Positions 7,687 through 17,369 of a stretch of 64,000 nucleotides of DNA are shown in pieces. A program made the position numbers and the translations under genes. The notes beneath the pieces are model-generated. The model made no database searches and was not told where the DNA came from. It saw only the letters and a list, made by a program, of their open reading frames with translations. Source of the stretch: Leptospira ainlahdjerensis (GTDB lineage Bacteria > Spirochaetota > Leptospiria > Leptospirales > Leptospiraceae); the NCBI RefSeq assembly GCF_016919175.1, contig NZ_JAFFPU010000069.1, forward strand, positions 31,941 to 95,940, written 5' to 3'. Every line of letters starts with the position of its first letter. Within the stretch, counting starts at the first letter, position 1.

Positions 7687-8430
7687 TTATCGGTTCTTTT
7701 TTTTACTGAGTAGTTCTAAAATCAGATTTTTGGTATCTAAGGCAACGGCTTGTTTTAGAGTTTTTGATTTTAAAGCCGATTTCACATCTTCTTTGATTCC
7801 AGCTATAATTTTTTGAGCAGGTATCGCCGGTTGAAAGAAGTCGCGACTTTTTTCTGTTACCACAACGAACTTTACAAAGGATCTTTGAACGGTTCCATTT
7901 TTGTATTTTTGCTCTCTTGCAAATACGTTTCCTTTACCTGTCATTCCAGGATCTTGCCTGTATTTGTACCGGTTTCTTGTTACCATTTGTCCGTGAGCGT
8001 TTTCCTCTTTAAAAGTTCCAGTTTTAATGATCACAGAATTGATTGATTTGTTTTTTGGGCTTATAGGCGTTCCATTTTCATTCTTAGTAATCGGAACGAT
8101 TACATAGGGACCGTTCTCACCCATTCTCGCACGACTTCCACCAAGAAGTGAAGGACGCATATCATAACGACCTCTACCTCTTTCGATGACCGCCATATAG
8201 TTATACTTTCCCTTATTCGGATGATACACTTGAAATCCTCCCGGAATAGGACGGATTAAAATTCCTCCCCCTCCTCCCGGTCGATTGGACATTGCCATTC
8301 GTCCCCACCAGCTTGGTTTTGCGGCGAGTGTATTGTTCGTCCAGGCTTCTTGAGTCGCCTTTGCGATTCGATTTAGAACGAATCGCGTTCTTGGGAATTT
8401 TCCTTGTTCAAATAGTTGTTCGTAGTTCAT
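7687..8430 (-). CDS. Probable tail completion protein (HK97 gp10-like position)
   Basis: The product has 247 residues and is strongly basic, with start MNYEQLFEQGKFPRTRFVLN. It contains a Gly-rich turn NRPGGGGGILIRPIPGGFQV, then IERGRGRYDMRPSLLGG, and a Lys-rich helical C-terminus ending LLSKKKNR. Genes immediately after the major capsid commonly encode connector or tail-completion proteins with basic character. The assignment is from context, and the family was not recognised with certainty. A hairpin terminator lies between it and the capsid gene. Confidence 0.5.
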   Translation of the reverse strand: MNYEQLFEQGKFPRTRFVLNRIAKATQEAWTNNTLAAKPSWWGRMAMSNRPGGGGGILIRPIPGGFQVYHPNKGKYNYMAVIERGRGRYDMRPSLLGGSRARMGENGPYVIVPITKNENGTPISPKNKSINSVIIKTGTFKEENAHGQMVTRNRYKYRQDPGMTGKGNVFAREQKYKNGTVQRSFVKFVVVTEKSRDFFQPAIPAQKIIAGIKEDVKSALKSKTLKQAVALDTKNLILELLSKKKNR

Positions 8431-8435
8431 ACAAA

Positions 8436-8461
8436 AAAGGGGTAGAAGACTCTACCCCTTT
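8436..8461 (-). terminator. Rho-independent terminator after the capsid gene
   Basis: On the minus strand, AAAGGGGTAGA, a four-base loop GTCT and TCTACCCCTTTTTT form an 11-bp stem followed by a T run. It lies 34 bases past the capsid stop and upstream of the neck genes, so it would attenuate transcription from capsid into the tail genes. Confidence 0.8.
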
Positions 8462-8494
8462 GAAATGTTTCCAAATGTTATTCGAGTTTAATCT

Positions 8495-9946
8495 TTAGAG
8501 TCTTACTGGAACGTTCGTAAAGACCCGGAACTTGTCTTCCGCGAGAATTTGAAGAACACTATAGTTTTCAACAATTCCAAGACGAGAACGTAAAGCTCCA
8601 CCCGCTCCGTAAGGGAAAAGGGTTTTTGTATATCCCAAGAGTTCAGTCAAGACGAGAGTTCTTGTATCGTCACTTGCCGACTTAGAATTAAAATCTCCCA
8701 TCACCATGATTGTGGTTCCGGGCAAATCTTCGTTTAAATCTTGTACGATTGTAGTCGGACCCGCAGTGTTCTTCTTTACCTCTCTCATGTAACGGATGAG
8801 TGAAGAATTCGGTCCCGTTTCACGAAAAATCACATACCTGGTTTCAGGAACTCCACCTGTTCCCGGAGTGATCGTAAGTTCAGCGGCTCCTCCGTTTGGA
8901 ATTGCAATACTTTGTTCGTTACACGCTTTGGACCAATGTCTAAAATCTCCGGCAGAGACCCTGTATTTGTAGGTTCCTACATACGATCCGGTAAAAAGTG
9001 AACCTGGAACAGAAGGTAAAGACGCGATCGAAAACGATGGAGTCGCGGGTGCATCTGTTTCACTTGTTGCCCCTTCCACCCAAGTCCCAACTTGGTCGTG
9101 TCTCATCGGAACACCCCATTCATGACGATCGAGCCAAATATCGTCGTCAAAAAGAATAATGTTGTCTTTGGCGTTTGAATCCGCGACACCATGTACGATA
9201 TTCGAAAGCGACGTGTTACCAGGAGACTGATTGTTATTTTGAATTACAATAGCTCCACCTACTCTATCATAATTTTGATCGTAGAGTGCTTTTGTTGCCG
9301 GGTGCATTTTTGCATAGTTCACCTGACCGAACTGTTTTGTTCTCACTTGAGAACTATAGTATTTCATTTCATCGACAGCGGGTAACGCACCTCTGCAATC
9401 GGTATAGAAATTTTTACCCAAAGACTTGACTTGTGTTTCAAATCCGTCTTGTTCGAGTTTATTTAAGTCTTTTTTTCCAAACCAAATTTTTCTCATTTGG
9501 TTTTCCATACCGCGCCTAAGTGCGGCATTGGACTGAGTAAGCTCCGGATCTTGTGAGTTGTTTACGGTATCGACTACTTTGTTGAAAGAATATCCTTCCG
9601 CAATGTAGTTAATCTCGTTATACAAACGATCAAGTTGCGGATCTCTAAAGGAGGGTTCATCGGACTGTCCGATGTAAGAAGAATTGTACCAACCTCCTCC
9701 GTGAGAACGATTTCGGTTGTATTCCACGATTACCTGATTTGTGGTTCTTCTTGGAACTTCTTTTAAGAACTTAAAATCTTTGTCAGTCGAAACGGTTGCT
9801 ACAAACACTTTGTCGAGTGACTGCATAGACAAAACGGCACCCGAAGAGTTGATATCCACAAAGGGAGTTGCGCCGTTTAACGCCGTGTTTGCTTCGAACG
9901 CTTTTTTAATTTCGATCAATTGATCGAGCGTGTGAGGACCGGTCAT
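8495..9946 (-). CDS. Major capsid protein with inserted Ig-like domain
   Basis: The product has 483 residues. The end (GYTKTLFPYGAGGALRSRLG, then IVENYSVLQILAEDKFRVFT) is characteristic of HK97-fold coat proteins of large phages, and the order protease, scaffold, coat supports it. Between about residues 310 and 400 there is a fibronectin/Ig-like insertion (FTGSYVGTYKYRVSAGDFR, ELTITPGTGGVPETRYVIFR) that probably decorates the capsid surface. The start ATG at 9946 directly follows the scaffold stop. The downstream terminator fits its need for high expression. Confidence 0.85.
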   Translation of the reverse strand: MTGPHTLDQLIEIKKAFEANTALNGATPFVDINSSGAVLSMQSLDKVFVATVSTDKDFKFLKEVPRRTTNQVIVEYNRNRSHGGGWYNSSYIGQSDEPSFRDPQLDRLYNEINYIAEGYSFNKVVDTVNNSQDPELTQSNAALRRGMENQMRKIWFGKKDLNKLEQDGFETQVKSLGKNFYTDCRGALPAVDEMKYYSSQVRTKQFGQVNYAKMHPATKALYDQNYDRVGGAIVIQNNNQSPGNTSLSNIVHGVADSNAKDNIILFDDDIWLDRHEWGVPMRHDQVGTWVEGATSETDAPATPSFSIASLPSVPGSLFTGSYVGTYKYRVSAGDFRHWSKACNEQSIAIPNGGAAELTITPGTGGVPETRYVIFRETGPNSSLIRYMREVKKNTAGPTTIVQDLNEDLPGTTIMVMGDFNSKSASDDTRTLVLTELLGYTKTLFPYGAGGALRSRLGIVENYSVLQILAEDKFRVFTNVPVRL

Positions 9947-10768
9947 TTATTTTTGAACCTCTTTGTATTCGTTTATGAATGCTTGAGCGCGGTCGGAAAG
10001 TTTCCAGGTAGACTCGAAAAACGCGATGTCTTCTAACTGGCAACGACCAGCTTCGATTCCTTTGATGATAAGATTCCCGATATGATCTCGGTCCTTACCC
10101 GTGACTTGCCCTCCTTCCTTTGTGGGATCGTTTGTTTTTTGAATTTTAGAAGTGACTGGAGTTTTCTCGGTCGCTGGACGATTTGCAAGCGCGCCGATTT
10201 CGGATTTTAGAGTTTGAACTTCTTTAGAAAGCTGGGAATTATCTTCCGCAGTATCTAAGAGATGTTCGATTGCGGCCGCTAATGTTTCTTGACCGCTTTT
10301 TAGAACTTCTAAGGCGTTTTGAATTTCTGAGATAAATTCAAGGCGAGCTTTTTCGACTTCCTTTTCTTTCTCGGATTCTTCTTCGCTTTTTTTCTTTTTC
10401 TTATCCTTTTCTTCTTTCTTGTCATCCTTCTCGGATTCGGTTCCTCCTTCTGCTTCACCTTCTTTACTCTTCTTTTCGGATTCCCCGAGTTCGGATTTTG
10501 CGATTTCGTTTCCGTCATTGTCGTCGAAATACGCATCGATCACATCGTCTGCAAAAGAAGCGGCTTCTCCTTCCGAAATCCCTTGAGCAATCGCCCACTC
10601 TTTTACTTTATCCGTTTCAGGAACCACACTTCCCGAATCAAGTAACGTAGTTACCTGCGATGCTAAGGTTTGTAAATCAGGAGCTTCTTCTCCGGTTGGT
10701 CCGTCTGATTTTTTTACGGGTTTTGATTTTACGCGCTCCTTCAGACGATTGATCGCATCTTGTATCAT
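9947..10768 (-). CDS. Probable capsid scaffold protein
   Basis: The 273-residue product has a highly charged Lys/Glu/Ser low-complexity stretch at about residues 85-145 (KKEEKDKKKKKSEEESEK), followed by a coiled coil (LEFISEIQNALEVLKSGQET; LSKEVQTLKSEIGALANR). The C-terminus is helical, with DRDHIGNLIIKGIEAGRCQL. Such proteins between prohead protease and capsid are scaffolds that are cleaved or expelled on maturation. The call rests on composition and order. Confidence 0.7.
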   Translation of the reverse strand: MIQDAINRLKERVKSKPVKKSDGPTGEEAPDLQTLASQVTTLLDSGSVVPETDKVKEWAIAQGISEGEAASFADDVIDAYFDDNDGNEIAKSELGESEKKSKEGEAEGGTESEKDDKKEEKDKKKKKSEEESEKEKEVEKARLEFISEIQNALEVLKSGQETLAAAIEHLLDTAEDNSQLSKEVQTLKSEIGALANRPATEKTPVTSKIQKTNDPTKEGGQVTGKDRDHIGNLIIKGIEAGRCQLEDIAFFESTWKLSDRAQAFINEYKEVQK

Positions 10769-10771
10769 CGA

Positions 10772-11695
10772 TTATTCTCCACTCAGTTTTAGGAATATCG
10801 CGTCGGTGAGATTTTCTAAATCCTCGCCTTCGATGCTGTATTCTGTTTGGAGAACCGAGCGAATCAGGGCGGACCGAATTTCCATTCCTTGATTTCTAAC
10901 ACGATCTGAAATATCGGAGATGATGAGTTCGACAAACCGGTCTTGCGCTTGAGGATCCGATTGAAAGAGTTTTGTTAAGAAGTCGAGTTTGCGTTCGATT
11001 CGTAAGAGGCGTTCTAATTCGAAGGATTCTAAATTCTGCGAATCTTCCAGCGAGTCCGATACTCCTTCTAAAATACTCTTCTCAATGTCTCGAAGAAATA
11101 TCGCGCCCTTTATCAATTGAACCGAGGTATCTGGATTTATTACTTCTTGGAGTGGCGCGATCGCACATTTACGAAGAAGAATTTTGCGAATCGTCTTTCC
11201 TTGATAGTCTTGAGGTCTCGCGAATCCGGAAACGGAAGCTCCCCAACCTTGGAATCCAGCTTGAAGACCTTTTCGAATTTCCTCTGCGAATTTGTTTCCG
11301 GGAAAAAGTCTTCCGAGGATATATAGTCCGTCGTCTTTGATTCCGTAGTGAGTCGGAAAATCTTCTTTTAACCCGATTTGTTCGGGTGCGCCAATGATCG
11401 CTTCTGCTTTCGATTTTTGTAAATCGACTAAGAGAGATCCGGTTAGCTTTCCCTCTTTTTTTAGGTCTCGAATCTCTTTATCGATATGATCGGTTAAATG
11501 GTTAAAATCGAAATATCCTTGAGAGGTAAACTCCGAACGCATCGAAGGATCCGCGTAGGCAGATTTAAGAATGACTTCACCTTGTCTGTCTTCTCGTTCC
11601 GAAGACGCTTTGACAAGAATCTTTATTGCGCCAGTCCGATCCTCCGGAGTGGCTTTCATTATTTGGAAAGGATGAAGAAATTGGGTCTCTGACAT
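10772..11695 (-). CDS. Prohead protease (S78-like serine protease)
   Basis: The product has 307 residues. The catalytic-looking blocks are ILVKASSEREDRQGEVI near residue 27, YFDFNHLTDHID near 62 (candidate His) and GWGASVSGFARP near 155 (candidate Ser), followed by LLRKCAIAPLQEVINPDTSV, a typical end of the protease core. The remaining ~100 residues are helical and may be a scaffold-like tail. It would cleave scaffold and coat during head maturation. The position directly before scaffold and capsid supports it strongly. Confidence 0.85.
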   Translation of the reverse strand: MSETQFLHPFQIMKATPEDRTGAIKILVKASSEREDRQGEVILKSAYADPSMRSEFTSQGYFDFNHLTDHIDKEIRDLKKEGKLTGSLLVDLQKSKAEAIIGAPEQIGLKEDFPTHYGIKDDGLYILGRLFPGNKFAEEIRKGLQAGFQGWGASVSGFARPQDYQGKTIRKILLRKCAIAPLQEVINPDTSVQLIKGAIFLRDIEKSILEGVSDSLEDSQNLESFELERLLRIERKLDFLTKLFQSDPQAQDRFVELIISDISDRVRNQGMEIRSALIRSVLQTEYSIEGEDLENLTDAIFLKLSGE

Positions 11696-11784
11696 AGAGA
11701 CTCTTGTATTGGAAAACTAAAAATCGGAAGGGGAAATCTGTACGAAGTAAGTATTAGGCTTGAACTACATGGAAACTATTTTCT

Positions 11785-12009
11785 CTATTTTTTTGCTACA
11801 AAATCTCCTCGTAGAAACTTAAAAAGAACTCGCAGATAACTACAATTATACTCAATAAAAAGCCATCCTTCCTCGCTTACGGGGAAGAGCAATGGTATAT
11901 AACGAAAAATACCAGCAACAAACCATTCTCCGTTTTCCTGCCAACCATACATCGGAAACCCCATATAAAAGAGCTTTTTAATTTCCCTATTTGAATTCAA
12001 AATTTGCAC
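11785..12009 (-). CDS. Small hypothetical protein
   Basis: The frame encodes 74 residues rich in aromatics (FYMGFPMYGWQENGEWFVAG), starting at a GTG at 12009 or a TTG shortly after. The ribosome site is weak. It lies between the decoration-like protein and the protease on the same strand. It may be a real small virion or membrane-associated protein, but coding status is uncertain. Confidence 0.4.
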   Translation of the reverse strand: MQILNSNREIKKLFYMGFPMYGWQENGEWFVAGIFRYIPLLFPVSEEGWLFIEYNCSYLRVLFKFLRGDFVAKK

Positions 12010-12099
12010 CTAAGCGAGTGATAAGAATCCTTGTTTTTCTAATATTGTCAAGTTCGTACTTTCTGAAATTCCCGTAATAAATCTCAGAATTATAAATGC

Positions 12100-12489
12100 T
12101 TATGGATCTGAGACTAAAAGATAAACCCGCAATTTCCCAACCGAACAACCATTAGGACTCCAATATACTCGGGCCTGAGAAAGCGCCGAAATTGTATCAA
12201 ATGCAAATCCTAAGAATATTCCTGGGATGGACAGATCAGTTCCCCCAGGATCGAGCCATTTGTCTGAAAGGATAGTATCCCCTACTGTTAGGTTTGGTGA
12301 GCCGTTAAAAGGGATTAAAACTCTTACAAAAACTTGAACAACGATGGAATTAACCTGTAAAATATCTCCTAAGTTTATCGTGCCGGCCGCGTTAGAAAAA
12401 TCTATTTCGGCTTCTGCCACGTTCAACTTTTTCAATCGGTTATCCTCCGGAAAATCGTCAAAAGTAAATGGACCAAGGAAAGTTGGCAT
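12100..12489 (-). CDS. Small beta-rich virion-like protein
   Basis: The 129-residue product beginning MPTFLGPFTFDDFPEDNRLK is mostly beta (INLGDILQVNSIVVQVFVRV; RVYWSPNGCSVGKLRVYLLV). It is compatible with a head decoration or stabilising protein near the capsid genes, but no family was recognised. Upstream there is a strong Shine-Dalgarno GAGGTGA that is ideally placed not for this ATG but for a two-codon frame ATG AAT TAA just before it, suggesting termination-reinitiation. Confidence 0.65.
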   Translation of the reverse strand: MPTFLGPFTFDDFPEDNRLKKLNVAEAEIDFSNAAGTINLGDILQVNSIVVQVFVRVLIPFNGSPNLTVGDTILSDKWLDPGGTDLSIPGIFLGFAFDTISALSQARVYWSPNGCSVGKLRVYLLVSDP

Positions 12490-12553
12490 CGAATTAATTC
12501 ATAATCACCTCTCTAAATCGGAGAAGAGGAATCTTATTTCCCGTTCTATTCCT

Positions 12554-15500
12554 TCATTTCTTTGCCTTTTTCACAATGTCGCTGATAGTCAGATAATTTT
12601 CCAAAATGGATGAAATACGAGGGGAATTAGAGTCGAAGGATTTTTCCACATGTTTCACTTTTTTTAAGTCATTCATAAATTCATCGAAAGCTAAATTGAT
12701 TCTTACTCTTTCTTCGCCTTGCGGAAACATGATTAATTGATATTGATCTGGAGGGACAGAACCAAGATCCTCCACTGAAGTTGGGCTAACTAAATAGTTA
12801 TTAATCATGTTCTTATTTGAAAGTTTATCATCTACATAAGATTCAAATGCTCTTGCAAAGAGTTCGTAAGACTTTGATAATTCTTTAACCCCGGTTTGAA
12901 CTGCCTTTGAATAAAAGGAAGTTTTTTTCCCATCTGGATTTACTTGCATCACTTCTAATAATTTTCGCGCTTCCTTTGCCAAAGGTCCGTCTGTTCCGGA
13001 ACTAATAAAGTATTCATGATTTCTCGAATATTCTAATCCAGAAGCAAAATGATCTAAGAAATGACCAAATTCATGGGCAATAGATCCATCACCTTTAGTT
13101 TTTGTAATATTAATGATTTTATAACCGGGTTCGTAATGTGCGGTTTGACCTGGTTTCCCACGAGCTCCGAAAGCCATACTTAATCCGCTTTTTTCAACGG
13201 TTTTATGAATATCTATTTCGAGAGCATCTTCCAAGTCTTTTAAAGCGGAAACGAATCTAGTAATATGATCTCTGGAAGAAACATCGTCCATGTAATTGCC
13301 AAATTGAACGGATTTGAATCCCCAAAACTTAGTAAGTCCTTCCGTGGAGATTTCGTTTTCATGAATTGTCCGACCATTTTGACGGATCATTACATCTAAG
13401 GGCGATCTTCGAGGAGTTTTGTTTTGAATGGTTTTTGGAACGTCGGATTTACTTTTTTCTGTCCACGACCAATCTGAATCTCGAACTCTGTTTTTTGGAG
13501 TCTCAGCCCATTTTTCCCTCGAAGGAGGAAATTTTGGAGTTAGGAGATCTTTATATTTATTTTCAGCCTGAATTTTACGTTCGGGATCGTTTCTATAATT
13601 ATCTTTAAAGAATTTTTCAAAAGTAGGATACCTTTTTTGGAAGTCGGCTATTAATTCTCTGTTACGAATTTCGAATTGTTTTTGGAATTTCTCATAACGA
13701 GTAGTTGCTTCTTCTTCCGTCAAAGGATTGTACAACCCAGCCTGATTCCAAGCATTGAGTCCCGCTTCCGATCTTTTGTGAAGCATATTGAATAGCTTAT
13801 CACCAAATACACTTCCAAAAACGATTAGTTCCGGATCCTTCTTCGATTGAAATGCGGACTTCTTTACAAAAGCATCTGCTTCCTTCCGAATAGGACCAAT
13901 ATCTTTTAAAGTTCCACTTAGTATTTTTTCAACCAATACTTCTGCACCGGGAACGATCGACGCTATTCGATCGAGATACTTGCTTTTTATTTCTCCGATT
14001 GAATTTGAATTAAAATTTGGATCTGAAATTTCTCTGCGTAGGGAAGACAATTCCGTAGTTAATTTTCCAAATTGACTGTAAGTTGATATTTCATAAAAGG
14101 AATACGCATAATCTTCTATCTCATTGAGTGTTTTGGCGTTTAAGATTGGAGTTATTAATTTATTCAGTAATTGAACATACTTCCGTCGCGCGTATTCTGA
14201 ATCTACGGGCTTAGATGCTATTGACTCATACAATTTTGATTTAAGATAAACAAGACCTGGCTCCTCTCCTCTGTCTTTATAAACCTTAAAATCGAAAGCA
14301 GGTAAGACTCTTTCTTTTTTTACAACTCGTTCTGCGGTTACAGGATCAAGACTTTCAATTTCGGAAAGGGATAAAATTTTTGATAAGGCGGCGAGTTCTT
14401 TCTTGGAACCTGGAATTCTCTCGTTAGTATCCTTAAACTCCTTATTTTTCTCTCTTTCGTCGAGTAAAGGTTGAACGTGATCTCGAGTGATTTCCTTTTT
14501 TGCCAATTTCACGATCTCACGAATTTTTTCTTTGTATGAATCTTTTTTAAAGTTTGGATTTTGTGGAAGGATTTTTTCCTTAAATTCAGAAATTGGATTT
14601 GTATCGTGTTTTCCTTTAGCATTTTGATTTCCTATCATCGCTTGAGAAAGTGTATTCGAATCCGCCGGTTTTACGATTTTTTCATATTCTTCAGGTTCGG
14701 AAAAATACTTCTGGTATAGACGTTTTGACCTTTTCCCTTGATCGATCGCTTCTGTCTTTGTTTTAAAGAGCAAAGGCCAATCACCAAGTTTATCTCCATC
14801 AATCGGAAATTTTAAAGTCCAATCTTTAGAATTACTCGCAACTCCACGATTGGAAACATTCAATTCCGGTTGATAGCTATCGAGGAAGGTACGTGAAATC
14901 CCCCCATTCATATTTTTTTCATACAAAATATCGTCTGAATGTTTTGTTAGAGTGACTAATCGAGTAGAAACTCCGGTTTGTCTGAAAGAATCCTTACCTT
15001 TAAACGATCCTTCGGGTAACTTTTCAGAAGCTCCTCCTTTTTCAGAAAGCCATTCACGAAATTCCTGAGATCGATGATCCTGGCGAAAGAATGGACCTTC
15101 GGACATGATTGCAACGAGTTTACCACCCGGTTTTAGAAGTGAATACGCGTGCTTGACATGGCGGATATCATTGCCATTCTCAAAGGGTGGATTCATAAGA
15201 ATTCGATCATATCGTTTATCTACAAAATCTAAAAAATCATCTGCGACTACTGTATATCCTTTTGCTTGTAGAATGTTCTTTAATGAATACACAGGTTCGA
15301 TAGTATCCGGGTGAATCCCTGTTTCTTCCGTAATCGTTTCGGCTAAATCCCCTTTTCCGGCAGAAGGTTCGAGAACGTCCATTCCTGGTTTTATATCGGC
15401 TTCTATGATAAGCCTTTGAGCCAAGGGTTTTGGAGTCGGGAAAAAACCTGGAATTTTACCTCCAATCAAATCTCTTTCCAGATTTCGAATTTCTGCTTTT

Positions 15501-17290
15501 TTCGGATCGGATCCACCGCTCTTGTTTTTTGCAATGAGTGTGCGGAGATACTGACCGGCTTCATGGACTTGTTCAAATGTGGTAAGCCCGAGTCTCAAAA
15601 CCGCTAACGCTCTTTCGTTGTAATTTGGATAGGGATTTCCTTTGAAATATAACTCATAAGGATTTCCTTCAATGATTACCGGTTTTTTAGTATTAGGTTT
15701 TGCTGGGCGCGCGTATAAACACTGCTCTATTTTATTAATCTTATCCATGAGGCGTTTCAAAGATTCAGCCTCTTCCAGATTCGAAGTATCGATAAATTCA
15801 GCCTCGCCGGAAGGTAACGTCCTTTGAACCTTACTTGCTTCTTCTAATTCCGACTTTGAAATCAGTCCGTTTTTATATGCCCAATTTAGGTTATGACCGT
15901 AAATTTTATTACTACCTGAAACTGAGATACGGTCCGTTTTTTTTTCTGCAATGAAACGAGGTTCTAGTTTTCGAAACCATACTGATAATTTTTCAGTCAG
16001 GGGTTTTTGATCTTGTGTATGTCTCTGGATCCTGTAATTGTCAAGCGACCTAGAAACATTGAGAATTTGTTCGATGTCTTTTTTACTTTTTATTCTTTTG
16101 AGATTTTCAGGGAAAGTCCCTAAGCCCACTTCCTCTGCTATTCCCCGTAAAGCAGATTGAATGTCTCGCATCTTCTTTGCGTCTTCATACATAGAATCCG
16201 CGATTCTTGCTCTGCGATAGGTTAGGTTTTGTTTTGATATTGGAGGGCTTTCCTTGTTACGAATCGATTCTTCCATCGCATCCGCTAGATTTCTAAATTT
16301 TGCAGAAACGACCGCACGTTTAACCGGAGAATCATCTTCGATCGGTTTTGGTTTGTTTTTTTCGTTATATTTGAGTAAGGAATCTGAGATATAATTACGA
16401 ATTATTTTTAAAACGATGGACGGTTCTTTTTGAACAAGTTTTGAAAGTGCGTCATTGATTTTGACCGATATGGAAGGAGCGATTTGTTTTTTGTCTACCG
16501 ACTCTTTCAGGCGCTCTACAAATTGACTTTCTACGAGCGTCAAATTCGAATCTTGTAACTGGCTTACCACTCCGGACAAAGTGTTTGCAGTAAGAGTTGA
16601 ATTGGAAGTTTTCTCGACCTCGTGTTTCCCGGCCGCATTATCATTTCCAAGCATTGCCTCAGAGAGTGATCGTTTCGACTCATGGACTTTTGCCGAGATT
16701 AGAGAACGAATAATTTTATTTACATTTTCCGAAGTGATACTAACAAACTTGTAGGAAATGTTTAAGAGACTATTTAGATTATTTCCTTCCCTGTCTGCAA
16801 GTTCCCCGAACTCAAGAGCACGGTTGTTTAGTCCCGCATCTATGAGAGAATTTTTTACCTGTAAAATGTAGTCTTCTAAACTTCGAATCGATTCCGGGAA
16901 GTAGCTGGGTTTGAAATTTTGGTTTACGAATTTCTTTTCAGTTTTAGGAGCAATGTCGAATAGACTTGGCTCTGATGGACTTATTTGTTTTTCTCGTTTT
17001 TGTTTATTTTCAGAACTTCGGTTAAATGTCTTTTCTTCGATTGGAGGGGATTCATTATTTTTGATCGTGGCTTTTGAAGAGTGTTCGGTATTTTTTACCG
17101 TATCTGCAATTAGTTTGGACGCGCGAGATCTCGAGGGAGCATTAATCATAGCCCAAGCTCCCTTTTCACCGGAAGGTTTTACCTTTCGCCAAACAGATCC
17201 GTCTGCGTGAGTTGAAGGCCAGCCTACCGGCTTTTCATTCGATTTTAGAACTAGTAAAGTGGATTTTACGACTTCACGGATAGAAGACAT
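12554..17290 (-). CDS. Giant polyvalent protein: DNA methylase plus C-terminal zincin
   Basis: The product has 1578 residues. Near the start is the module GWPSTHADGSVWRKVKPSGE, typical of phage polyvalent proteins. A methyltransferase domain lies at about 610-800: GFFPTPKPLAQRLI, VLEPSAGKGDLAE (SAM binding), RILMNPPFENGND (NPPF catalytic motif, near 698). Near 1405 is a zinc-protease signature IAHEFGHFLDH (HExxHxxDH). Two NUMOD3-like motifs, EAMLGNDNAAGKH near 213 and QAMIGNQNAKGKH near 885, mark module borders; long helical linkers fill the rest. Polyvalent proteins are thought to be injected with phage or plasmid DNA and to protect it. It sits beside structural genes, compatible with packaging in the virion. 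Substrate specificities cannot be told. Confidence 0.85.
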   Translation of the reverse strand: MSSIREVVKSTLLVLKSNEKPVGWPSTHADGSVWRKVKPSGEKGAWAMINAPSRSRASKLIADTVKNTEHSSKATIKNNESPPIEEKTFNRSSENKQKREKQISPSEPSLFDIAPKTEKKFVNQNFKPSYFPESIRSLEDYILQVKNSLIDAGLNNRALEFGELADREGNNLNSLLNISYKFVSITSENVNKIIRSLISAKVHESKRSLSEAMLGNDNAAGKHEVEKTSNSTLTANTLSGVVSQLQDSNLTLVESQFVERLKESVDKKQIAPSISVKINDALSKLVQKEPSIVLKIIRNYISDSLLKYNEKNKPKPIEDDSPVKRAVVSAKFRNLADAMEESIRNKESPPISKQNLTYRRARIADSMYEDAKKMRDIQSALRGIAEEVGLGTFPENLKRIKSKKDIEQILNVSRSLDNYRIQRHTQDQKPLTEKLSVWFRKLEPRFIAEKKTDRISVSGSNKIYGHNLNWAYKNGLISKSELEEASKVQRTLPSGEAEFIDTSNLEEAESLKRLMDKINKIEQCLYARPAKPNTKKPVIIEGNPYELYFKGNPYPNYNERALAVLRLGLTTFEQVHEAGQYLRTLIAKNKSGGSDPKKAEIRNLERDLIGGKIPGFFPTPKPLAQRLIIEADIKPGMDVLEPSAGKGDLAETITEETGIHPDTIEPVYSLKNILQAKGYTVVADDFLDFVDKRYDRILMNPPFENGNDIRHVKHAYSLLKPGGKLVAIMSEGPFFRQDHRSQEFREWLSEKGGASEKLPEGSFKGKDSFRQTGVSTRLVTLTKHSDDILYEKNMNGGISRTFLDSYQPELNVSNRGVASNSKDWTLKFPIDGDKLGDWPLLFKTKTEAIDQGKRSKRLYQKYFSEPEEYEKIVKPADSNTLSQAMIGNQNAKGKHDTNPISEFKEKILPQNPNFKKDSYKEKIREIVKLAKKEITRDHVQPLLDEREKNKEFKDTNERIPGSKKELAALSKILSLSEIESLDPVTAERVVKKERVLPAFDFKVYKDRGEEPGLVYLKSKLYESIASKPVDSEYARRKYVQLLNKLITPILNAKTLNEIEDYAYSFYEISTYSQFGKLTTELSSLRREISDPNFNSNSIGEIKSKYLDRIASIVPGAEVLVEKILSGTLKDIGPIRKEADAFVKKSAFQSKKDPELIVFGSVFGDKLFNMLHKRSEAGLNAWNQAGLYNPLTEEEATTRYEKFQKQFEIRNRELIADFQKRYPTFEKFFKDNYRNDPERKIQAENKYKDLLTPKFPPSREKWAETPKNRVRDSDWSWTEKSKSDVPKTIQNKTPRRSPLDVMIRQNGRTIHENEISTEGLTKFWGFKSVQFGNYMDDVSSRDHITRFVSALKDLEDALEIDIHKTVEKSGLSMAFGARGKPGQTAHYEPGYKIINITKTKGDGSIAHEFGHFLDHFASGLEYSRNHEYFISSGTDGPLAKEARKLLEVMQVNPDGKKTSFYSKAVQTGVKELSKSYELFARAFESYVDDKLSNKNMINNYLVSPTSVEDLGSVPPDQYQLIMFPQGEERVRINLAFDEFMNDLKKVKHVEKSFDSNSPRISSILENYLTISDIVKKAKK

Positions 17291-17369
17291 TCTGTCCGAA
17301 AGTGTAGAAGAATAGAGTCTATCGGAGTTTGGTTTTCAAGTCTGTGAAATCAAAATGGATTCCTTTTCT

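Noticed and set aside
10309..10536. Basic 75-codon minus-strand frame in the scaffold gene
   Set aside because: Produced by an out-of-frame reading of the Lys/Glu-rich scaffold stretch.
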